DNA from: Gemmatimonadota bacterium
GTDB lineage: Bacteria; Gemmatimonadota; Gemmatimonadetes; Gemmatimonadales; GWC2-71-9
Length of the DNA stretch: 13,163 bases
NCBI GenBank assembly: GCA_016880225.1
Contig: JAEHDT010000287.1
Location: 1-13,163 of the forward strand
Direction: 5' to 3'
Shown here: positions 1-5,668 of the stretch, one piece after another
Layout of the letters: each line of letters begins with the position of its first letter
How positions within the stretch are numbered: position 1 is the stretch's first letter
Program-made: the position numbers and the translations under genes
The notes under the pieces: model-generated
What the model was told of the DNA's origin: nothing
The model's database searches: none
What the model saw: the letters and a program-made list of their open reading frames with translations, nothing else

Positions 1-1
1 C

Positions 2-577
2 TCCCAGTACCTCCGCAGCGAGCTCGCCGAGAAGCCGTTCAAGAAGGCTCAGGGAAAGACCGTCCTCGACCCCATGGCGTGTCCGCCGACCGTATTCGCC
101 GTGGAAATGCTCGCGTTCCTGCCTCCCGTGCAGCGCGAGCGGGCGGGCTTCATCGAGCGGCTGGGGCATTACTTCTCGGCGCCGGCACCGCGTCGGGCGT
201 TCTTCATCCTCGCCGGTAAGCGGCTGCTCAAGCCGGTGTTCGAGATCCTGGGGGACCCGCTCCGGTCCGACGCCCAGGGTCACGTCACCGATGTCCCGTT
301 CGCGCTCTACTGGACCGAGCTGTTGGCGCGGCTCGGCCTGGTGCGCGCCATCCCGAGCGCCAGCCGGGTCTTGGCGCGGCTGTTCAGCGAATGTGACGAC
401 CAAGGGATCTGGAGCCCCAAGAGCCTGCGCACGATGCCCAAGGCGACGAGTCCCCTCACCGCGCACTACTTCCCGCTCGAGGGCCCCGGACGCAGCCCGG
501 CCCAGCGGCAGACGGACGTCACATTCCGCTTGGCGTTGATCGCCCGGCTCATCGGTATTCCGGTCGAGGTCACCTAG
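2..577 (+). CDS. Unrecognised protein, C-terminal part (5' end outside window)
   Basis: The reading frame is open from the left edge to TAG at 575-577, so this is the last ~191 residues of a longer protein. An internal ATG at 74 exists, but the frame upstream of it is open and protein-like (it reads SQYLRSELAEKPFKKAQ), so 74 is probably not the true start. I do not recognise the family. The visible part is mostly helical, with Leu/Ala/Arg-rich segments. Near the end there are two distinctive stretches, DDQGIWSPKSLRTMPKAT and QRQTDVTFRLALIARLIG. The Asp-x-x-Gly-x-Trp pattern with helices recalls alpha/alpha-toroid proteins such as terpenoid-cyclase-like folds, but this is only a resemblance. 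There is no signal peptide or membrane segment in the visible part. It lies 51 bases upstream of the TrmB-type regulator on the same strand. It could be co-transcribed with it, but the palindrome at 604-627 suggests a new transcription unit begins there. Confidence 0.7.
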   Translation, partial: SQYLRSELAEKPFKKAQGKTVLDPMACPPTVFAVEMLAFLPPVQRERAGFIERLGHYFSAPAPRRAFFILAGKRLLKPVFEILGDPLRSDAQGHVTDVPFALYWTELLARLGLVRAIPSASRVLARLFSECDDQGIWSPKSLRTMPKATSPLTAHYFPLEGPGRSPAQRQTDVTFRLALIARLIGIPVEVT

Positions 578-603
578 GGTCGCTTGCTTCTCAGGCTCGA
601 ATA

Positions 604-627
604 GCGTAGTAGTATTCGCTACTACGC
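604..627. promoter_or_regulatory. Perfect palindrome at the trmB-like start; candidate operator
   Basis: The arms GCGTAGTAG (604-612) and CTACTACGC (619-627) are exact reverse complements separated by the six bases TATTCG. The palindrome ends one base before the ATG at 629. A weak -10-like TAGTAT (610-615, 4 of 6 consensus bases) lies inside it, so a bound dimer would block transcription start. There is no Shine-Dalgarno sequence between it and the ATG. The likeliest reading is an autoregulatory operator for the downstream regulator. An RNA hairpin at the 5' end of the message is the alternative. No U-run follows, so a terminator for the upstream gene is less likely. Confidence 0.6.
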
Positions 628-628
628 A

Positions 629-1297
629 ATGCCCCGCGAGATCGATCTCACCCCATTCGGGTTCACGCCCACCGAATCACAGGTGTACGCGGCGCTGTTA
701 CGGCTCGGTCCGTCCACGGGGTATGCGGTCGCCCACGCGACCCGTGTAGCCCGTGCCAATAGCTACGGCGCCCTCGAGGGCTTGGTGCGCCGGACCGCCG
801 CGCTCCGTCTCGCGGGCCGTCCGGTTCGCTACCGGGCGGCGGATCCGCGGGCCCTGATCGCTCAGCTCGCGAACCAACAGGGAGAGGCCCTCGACCGCCT
901 CGCGGCGGTGCTGGGCGACACGGCCGACCAAGGGGAGCCGGATACGCGCACCATCGCGGGGGAGCGTGCGCTCGCCAACCTCATCATGCACCTGGTCGCT
1001 CGGGCGGCGCGGCGGGTCGAGGGCGTCCTCGCAGCTGAACTGCTGCGGCCCACCCTGCCGGCATGGCGACGCGCCCACGAGCGCGCCGTGCTCGAGCTCC
1101 GCGTAGCGGGAGAGGCGCCGGCCGAGAGCGGCGCGCTCGTGAGCGGCAGCGTGTCGGTGGAGGTGCCCACCGTGCTGCTGATCGACGAGGCGCAGGCCGT
1201 TGTGGCCACCGGCAAAGCCGAGCTCGCGACCGGCGTCTGGAGCTCGCATCCGGCGATCATCGCCCTCATCCGGACCGCGCTGCGGGGTGTCTCGTGA
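629..1297 (+). CDS. TrmB-family transcriptional regulator
   Basis: A 222-residue protein with the layout of TrmB-type sugar- or metabolite-responsive regulators. A winged helix-turn-helix occupies about residues 9-75; the GFTPTESQVYAALLRLGPS stretch (11-29) is typical of the first helices. A short helix (about 75-97) probably mediates dimerisation. The C-terminal domain (about 105-220) ends in the family-like pattern LLIDEAQAVVATG followed by ATGVWSSHPAIIALIRTAL. The ligand cannot be deduced. ATG 629 is chosen because the wHTH begins immediately after it and the palindrome precedes it. No Shine-Dalgarno sequence is visible, so initiation may be leaderless or SD-independent. The stop TGA overlaps the GTG start of the next gene as GTGA (1294-1297), implying translational coupling with the hydrolase, whose gene is a plausible regulatory target. 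The family call is by residue pattern only. Confidence 0.8.
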   Translation: MPREIDLTPFGFTPTESQVYAALLRLGPSTGYAVAHATRVARANSYGALEGLVRRTAALRLAGRPVRYRAADPRALIAQLANQQGEALDRLAAVLGDTADQGEPDTRTIAGERALANLIMHLVARAARRVEGVLAAELLRPTLPAWRRAHERAVLELRVAGEAPAESGALVSGSVSVEVPTVLLIDEAQAVVATGKAELATGVWSSHPAIIALIRTALRGVS

Positions 1298-2271
1298 GGA
1301 GACTGATCCCGCTCGTGCTCGCGGCCACGGCCTGCCGCGCTCCGGCCATTCCCCCGGACCAGCGCTTTCCCGCGGGCACACCGTTCGCCCCGCGCGAGCT
1401 CCGGGTCGATGGCACGCGGCTCCGCTACATCGACACGGGGCACGGCATCCCCGTCGTGCTGCTGCACGGCCTCGGCGCCTCGATGTACGCCTGGCGCAAA
1501 AACATCCCGAGCGTCGCCGCCGCGGGATTCCGGGTCATCGCGTTCGACAATCGCGGCTTCGGGTTCTCCGACCAGCCCGACACCGGCTACGACAACGCCT
1601 CCTATGCCCACCTCGCCGTGGCGCTACTCGACTCGTTGCGACTCGCGGATGCCGTGCTCATCGGCCACTCGATGGGCGGGGCGATCGCCGCCGAGGTGGC
1701 AATCGAGTATCCGCAACGCGTGCGGGGATTGGTGTTGATCGGGTCCGCTGGGCTGGGCGTCCGGGAGCCGATCCCGCTGCGCGTGGCCCGCTGGCCGCTG
1801 GTGGGCACTGCGGCGCTCGCCCTGCGGGGACGGGGGCTGACAGGGTACATCCTGCGAGCCACCTACGCCGACCCGCGGAAGGTCACGGAGGGCGACGTGG
1901 ATCAGTACTACGCCCCCGTCGCCCGACAAGGGTTCCCCCGCTCGCTGGGGCGGGTGCTGCGGCAGTTCCGCCTAGACGGCCTCAAAGACCGGCTCGACCG
2001 CATCGCCGCCCCCACGCTCGTGCTGTGGGGCGAGCAAGATCGGGTGATTCCTTCGGCCCTGGGGCGCGCCTTGGCAGCCGGGATCCCCCGGTCCGCGTTT
2101 CTGACCGTGCCGCACGCCGGTCACTCGGTGCAGGAGGAAGCGCCGGACGAGGTGAACCGGCTCTTGATCAAGTTCCTGCGGGAGGGCTTGCCACGGATCC
2201 CGGCCGACCTGGCGGGCCGCGACGGGGGCCCTATATTCCTCAACCGCCCGGTTGAGGAAACAGGACTCTGA
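1294..2271 (+). CDS. Alpha/beta-fold hydrolase, putative lipoprotein
   Basis: A 325-residue alpha/beta hydrolase. The frame is open far upstream, but GTG 1294 is the credible start: it overlaps the trmB-like stop by 4 bases (GTGA) and yields an N-terminus MRRLIPLVLAATAC, a short signal with two arginines, a hydrophobic core and Cys14 in a lipobox-like context (ATAC; Ala at -3 is less common). The mature enzyme would then be lipid-anchored outside the cytoplasmic membrane. Oxyanion-hole motif HGLG is at 58-61, nucleophile Ser126 is in GHSMGG, the acid is probably Asp249 (LWGEQDRVIP) and the catalytic base His277 (HAGHSVQEE). An insertion around 155-215 would form the lid. Substrate is unknown: esterase, lipase-like, epoxide hydrolase or dehalogenase-type activities all fit. 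The last codons contain one arm of the 2236-2259 palindrome, and the stop TGA overlaps the proposed CTG start of the tetR gene. Confidence 0.87.
   Translation: MRRLIPLVLAATACRAPAIPPDQRFPAGTPFAPRELRVDGTRLRYIDTGHGIPVVLLHGLGASMYAWRKNIPSVAAAGFRVIAFDNRGFGFSDQPDTGYDNASYAHLAVALLDSLRLADAVLIGHSMGGAIAAEVAIEYPQRVRGLVLIGSAGLGVREPIPLRVARWPLVGTAALALRGRGLTGYILRATYADPRKVTEGDVDQYYAPVARQGFPRSLGRVLRQFRLDGLKDRLDRIAAPTLVLWGEQDRVIPSALGRALAAGIPRSAFLTVPHAGHSVQEEAPDEVNRLLIKFLREGLPRIPADLAGRDGGPIFLNRPVEETGL
2236..2259. promoter_or_regulatory. Perfect palindrome before tetR; candidate operator or RBS-hiding hairpin
   Basis: The arms TTCCTCAACC (2236-2245) and GGTTGAGGAA (2250-2259) are exact reverse complements around GCCC. 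The left arm overlaps a good -10-like TATATT (2232-2237, 5 of 6 consensus bases), so transcription would begin inside the palindrome, the classical place for a TetR operator. As RNA, the right arm contains GAGGA (2254-2258), the apparent Shine-Dalgarno of the tetR gene. A hairpin in read-through mRNA from the hydrolase gene would hide it until ribosomes finishing the hydrolase open it. Both uses can coexist. A convincing -35 box is not visible. The sequence also codes for the C-terminal end of the hydrolase. Confidence 0.6.
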
Positions 2272-2861
2272 AACCCAAACTCAGTAATGCCAGTGCATTA
2301 CGCATCATCGCCGCCGCCCGGGAGGAGTTCGCCCGGCGCGGCTTCGACGGCGCGCGGGTCGACCACATCGCCCGCCGGGCGGGAGTGAACAAGCAGCTGC
2401 TGTTCTACTACTTCCATTCGAAGCGCGGTCTGTTCGCCGCCGTCCTCGCCCGCGGCGCGACAGAGCTCGAGCAAGCGCTCGGCGATGCCGCCACCACGGG
2501 CGACGGTCCGCGCGAGCGCATCCGCGCGGCCCTCGCCGCGCAATTCGACTTTCTCGCCGCGCACTCAGACCTCGTGGCCCTGCTCGCCCAGGCGGGACGC
2601 TCGGATGCCCGGCCGTTCGCCCCGGCGATCAAGCGGCTGGTGGTGTTGCTCGCGGAGGGCCAGGGCCGCGGTCAGGTGCGCGACGACCTCGATCCGCACC
2701 TCGCCGCCGCCCAGGCCCTCGTCCTCATGGTGGCCTACCTCACGCTCGAGCCCCTCATCGCGATGAGCTCGCCGCCGCTCGGCGCCGACGAGCCGGCGTT
2801 GCGGCAGCGCTGGAAGGAGGCGGCCGTCAAACTGGTGCTGGACGGGGTGGCCGCCCACTAG
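2268..2861 (+). CDS. TetR-family transcriptional regulator, apparent CTG start
   Basis: A 197-residue TetR-type repressor. The N-terminal DNA-binding domain is clear: helix 1 ALRIIAAAREEFARRGFDG (about 10-28), then the helix-turn-helix VDHIARRAGVNKQLLFYYF (31-49) and the usual following SKRGLF. The ligand/dimerisation domain fills 60-197, normal for the family. In this frame a stop lies at 2253-2255 and no ATG, GTG or TTG occurs until GTG 2385, which falls inside the helix-turn-helix and would destroy it. The only sensible start is CTG 2268. It has GAGGA nine bases upstream (2254-2258) and overlaps the hydrolase TGA as CTGA (2268-2271), just as the previous gene pair overlaps. An ATC start at 2304 or 2307 is a weaker alternative. 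Likely targets are its own operon and the hydrolase; the ligand is unknown. Confidence 0.85.
   Translation: MKPKLSNASALRIIAAAREEFARRGFDGARVDHIARRAGVNKQLLFYYFHSKRGLFAAVLARGATELEQALGDAATTGDGPRERIRAALAAQFDFLAAHSDLVALLAQAGRSDARPFAPAIKRLVVLLAEGQGRGQVRDDLDPHLAAAQALVLMVAYLTLEPLIAMSSPPLGADEPALRQRWKEAAVKLVLDGVAAH
2284..2301. promoter_or_regulatory. Second palindrome inside the first tetR codons; candidate operator
   Basis: The arms GTAATGC (2284-2290) and GCATTAC (2295-2301) are exact reverse complements around CAGT, an 18-base palindrome of the size bound by one TetR dimer. Its centre is 45 bases from the centre of the 2236-2259 palindrome. It lies within about codons 6-12 of the proposed CTG-started tetR frame. 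The two palindromes have unrelated sequences, so they may serve different proteins (for example TetR and the TrmB-like regulator), or one may act only as RNA. Confidence 0.45.
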
Positions 2862-2933
2862 ACCCTGGGGCAGCGGCCGGTGGCGGCGCCGAAGCGGACC
2901 GCCCTACGAGAACCGCACGGCGGGAGCGGCGAC

Positions 2934-2953
2934 GGGGGCGGGGGCGGGGGCGG
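2934..2953 (+). repeat. Short G-run tract in the tetR / DUF5916 convergent spacer
   Basis: Three consecutive GGGGGC units followed by GG lie in the 125-base gap between two convergent stop codons (2862-2986). With the GGG just upstream (about 2922-2924) the + strand has four G-runs and could form a G-quadruplex, in DNA or in the read-through tetR mRNA. No protein frame is supported here. Apart from this tract and the small hairpin at 2965-2979, I see nothing else in the gap. Confidence 0.4.
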
Positions 2954-2964
2954 CCGGTCCGCAG

Positions 2965-2979
2965 CGTCGGTAGCCGACG
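2965..2979 (-). terminator. Weak hairpin after the DUF5916 gene
   Basis: Arms CGTCGG and CCGACG with loop TAG form a 6-bp stem eight bases past the DUF5916 stop on the minus strand. There is no U-run, so intrinsic termination is uncertain. It could serve either of the two convergent genes, or have no function. Confidence 0.25.
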
Positions 2980-2986
2980 ACCGGAT

Positions 2987-5536
2987 CTACCAATTGATCC
3001 AGTAGGACGCCTTCACGAGGAACGTGTTGTTGGGGTGCAGGCTGAACAGGTCGCGCAAATCCCCCGGGAGCGAGCGCCGTCCCTCGAGCGACGTATAATC
3101 CGAGCGCCCCTGCGTCCACACGAGGAACAGCGCCGAACCGGGCCGATACTCCCAGCGCAGCACGACGGTCGAGTTGAACGCCTTGTCGTTGAAGCCGCCG
3201 GGGTGGTTGGTCACCGAGGTATCGGCGTAGGGCTTGTACCGGTTGGCGAAGGCGGCGGCGTTCGGATCGGCGAGCTCGCGTACGTTCGCGTAGGTGCCCT
3301 TGCTGATGAACGGCTGAGCGTAGAGCTGCAACGTGAGAACCGTCGACAGGGTGTAGTCGATTCGGCCCGTGAGTGATGCCTCTTTCTGGTCCAGACGCGC
3401 GAAGAGGTAGTGCGTGCCGCTCGCGTCCGTGATGACATTGGGGTCGGCTGGCTGAACGTCCTTCAAGTTGTGCGTCGCGCTCAGGGTCACACTGGTCCTG
3501 AACTGCGATGCGACGCGAAGCGCGACCTGCACGTTGCCGTTGAATCGCTCGGACCGACCCGCGTCACCGCGCCAATAGTTGAACCACACGTACGGCGTGA
3601 GCGCCGGACGCTCATCCCCATCCGCCTCACCCCAGGCCGACAGGTAGGGGTCGACGCGCACGGCGGGCCCGCCCCGAGTGCAGTCGCGGTCGCAGAACGT
3701 CGTCCCCAGCTGGCCCGCCGTCACGCCCCCGTGCACCCACCACCGGTTGTTCAGCTGGGCGTGCACGTTGGTGTTGCCCGCGCGCTCAACCGGGGTTCCC
3801 GCCGCCGTCCAGTACTGCCACCAGTTGAAGTTCCAGAACGCCGTTTGATAGATCGAGCTGGGGTGCCGCGACTGAAAGGCGAACCACGTGCTCCAGCTCT
3901 GCTGATCCGCCTGCCGCAGGAACCCGAGATCGTTCACCTCGAAGCCCGGTGAGCGACGCTCGTAGCTGGTTTCGAATCGCGTGATGCCCCCGCCGACCTT
4001 CCCGAACTTGAGTGCTTCCCCGTCGCCCGCGAGCGACGTCCGCGTGGGGTCATAGGAAACGCCGGCGCCGGGCCGCTGGTAATAGTGCACCGGGTCCCGC
4101 TGGGTGAGCGCGATCGCCGAGTCGGTCCCGGCCACGCGGCTCAAGGCGAGCGAGCCCGAGACCTGGTAGCGGCTCCCGAGGAAGCGGTGACGGAAGTCGA
4201 CCGCCCCTACGTAAGCGTTGCGATGCAGTGCGTCCTCGGTCCACTGATCGAGGTGGCGGTTCACGGCCGTCACCATCGCCCCGAAGCCGCTCTCGCCACC
4301 CCGGAAGTCCTGCTGCGCCCGAACCACCGCGTAATTCGTGGTCGGCTCCATCGTGCGGTCCAATGTCGCCATCTCACGCCCCGTGACGGCGTCGAGCACG
4401 CCCAGGGTCTGGCCGCCCGGAAGGCGGCCGGTCAGCTTCGCGGAGCCGTAGATCGTGGTGGCCGTCGGGGCGTTTGGATCGCCGTAATCGAGCTGTGGGG
4501 CGCGCCCAATCCGTCGCGAGTAGAACAAGCCCTCGCCGGTGCTGCAGTCGTTCACCGCGCTGCAGTTCACGTCGAACCGAAAGATCCCCGCGCCCTGGAC
4601 GAAAAACGGACGCCGTTCGGCGAAGAACGGCTCGAAGGCCGTGAGGTTGAGTACCGCCGGATCCGCTTCGACCTGCCCAAAATCCGGATTGACGGTCGCG
4701 TCGATCGTGAGGTTCGGCGTGATGCCGTACTTCAGGTCGGCGCCCACGGTCATCTTCTGGGAACGGTCGAATCCGGCCCCGACCGGTACGGACACGTTCT
4801 TGGTCACCACGTACGGCGCAAACTCTGGCCGCCGCGGCGACGGCAGGCCGGTGAGGCCCGTCAGCTCGCCCAGCTGCGACGTGATGCCCGACTGGGAATT
4901 GCGGTACAGCGGCCAACTCACGCGCTCGGTGTAGCGCTGAATGTCCCGCCAGATGCCGAAGCCGAACGTATTCGTGGCCCGCGGCACGTAACGCAGCTGG
5001 CTCAGCGGGATGCGGAATTCGGCCGTCCAGCCGAGAGAATCGACCTGTGCCGCCGCGTCCCACACCGCGTCCCAGGCGTCATCCTCCTGGCCATCGTTGT
5101 AGATCGCGTAATCGCGCTTCACCCCCGCCGGGTTCACGGCGAACTCGTAGCCGTTGCGCCGGTCATGGTACGAATCGATCATGATCTTGAGCTGATCGGT
5201 GGCGGCGCGGACGTCGCGGCGGGCGAGGAGCTTGAGGATGCTGTCGGGGTGGGGATCGAAGGCGCGGATGAAGACGTAGAGGTTATGCTCGTCGTACGCG
5301 ACCTTCGCCTCCGTGGCGAACCGCGGATCCCCGTTCTCCGCAGGCTGGAATTCCCGGAACTGTGTGATCGCCGGCGCGGTCCGCCACACGGCGTCGTCGT
5401 CCCGGCCGTCGATCGCCACCGGCAGGGTGGCCCGAACGGCAGTCGCCGTCGTGGCGGCGGCCGGCGGGACACGCCCTGGTTGGGGCGACGCAACGGCGGT
5501 CTGGAACAGGACGGCAAGCAGCGCGGCAGCCGGCAT
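2987..5536 (-). CDS. CBM9-like / DUF5916 outer-membrane beta-barrel protein
   Basis: An 849-residue exported protein if started at ATG 5536, with a hydrophobic N-terminus (MPAAALLAVLFQTAVA) as a signal sequence. About residues 35-200 resemble the family 9 carbohydrate-binding (DOMON-like) domain (LPVAIDGRDDDAVW; RRNGYEFAVNPAGVKRD; WTAEFRIPLSQLRY). From about 235 to the end is a DUF5916 region with the hallmark NPDFGQVEADPAVLNLTAFE at 283-302, followed by FFAERRPFF. The rest has alternating aromatic/polar strands and ends in Trp (SYWINW), as outer-membrane barrels do. A CNDC-type cysteine pair (325, 331) may form a disulfide. Function is unknown; uptake or surface binding of glycans or peptides is the usual guess. 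An upstream in-frame ATG at 5620 adds 28 residues but overlaps the lon terminator hairpin, so 5536 is preferred. The longer start would however supply the arginines missing from the signal n-region, so the choice is not certain. It lies downstream of lon on the same strand, probably as a separate unit. Confidence 0.85.
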   Translation of the reverse strand: MPAAALLAVLFQTAVASPQPGRVPPAAATTATAVRATLPVAIDGRDDDAVWRTAPAITQFREFQPAENGDPRFATEAKVAYDEHNLYVFIRAFDPHPDSILKLLARRDVRAATDQLKIMIDSYHDRRNGYEFAVNPAGVKRDYAIYNDGQEDDAWDAVWDAAAQVDSLGWTAEFRIPLSQLRYVPRATNTFGFGIWRDIQRYTERVSWPLYRNSQSGITSQLGELTGLTGLPSPRRPEFAPYVVTKNVSVPVGAGFDRSQKMTVGADLKYGITPNLTIDATVNPDFGQVEADPAVLNLTAFEPFFAERRPFFVQGAGIFRFDVNCSAVNDCSTGEGLFYSRRIGRAPQLDYGDPNAPTATTIYGSAKLTGRLPGGQTLGVLDAVTGREMATLDRTMEPTTNYAVVRAQQDFRGGESGFGAMVTAVNRHLDQWTEDALHRNAYVGAVDFRHRFLGSRYQVSGSLALSRVAGTDSAIALTQRDPVHYYQRPGAGVSYDPTRTSLAGDGEALKFGKVGGGITRFETSYERRSPGFEVNDLGFLRQADQQSWSTWFAFQSRHPSSIYQTAFWNFNWWQYWTAAGTPVERAGNTNVHAQLNNRWWVHGGVTAGQLGTTFCDRDCTRGGPAVRVDPYLSAWGEADGDERPALTPYVWFNYWRGDAGRSERFNGNVQVALRVASQFRTSVTLSATHNLKDVQPADPNVITDASGTHYLFARLDQKEASLTGRIDYTLSTVLTLQLYAQPFISKGTYANVRELADPNAAAFANRYKPYADTSVTNHPGGFNDKAFNSTVVLRWEYRPGSALFLVWTQGRSDYTSLEGRRSLPGDLRDLFSLHPNNTFLVKASYWINW

Positions 5537-5622
5537 GACGGGCCCCCGGGGAGCTGGACGGACGGTTAGACAGGTCCTACGGGGAAAAGGTTGGGTGGGT
5601 TCCGGCCCTGGCAAGGCCATGA

Positions 5623-5656
5623 CACGAGCCCCCGGGGGAAGACCCAGGGGCTCGTG
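5623..5656 (-). terminator. Rho-independent terminator-like hairpin after lon
   Basis: Arms CACGAGCCCC (5623-5632) and GGGGCTCGTG (5647-5656) are perfectly complementary over 10 bp with a 14-base GC-rich loop that can pair further (GGG with CCC). It starts 12 bases beyond the lon stop codon on the minus strand. The U-run after the stem is poor, so it may pause or terminate partially, or protect the lon mRNA 3' end. No gene other than the doubtful long N-terminus of the DUF5916 protein overlaps it. Confidence 0.6.
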
Positions 5657-5668
5657 CCGAACCCGGGT

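Noticed and set aside
2385..2861. TetR gene beginning at GTG 2385
   Set aside because: It would remove helix 1 and half of the helix-turn-helix, although the upstream sequence in frame encodes exactly those parts.
4085..5569. A 494-codon open frame antisense to the DUF5916 gene
   Set aside because: It is an Arg/Val/Gly-rich shadow with no motif, opposite a clear coding sequence.
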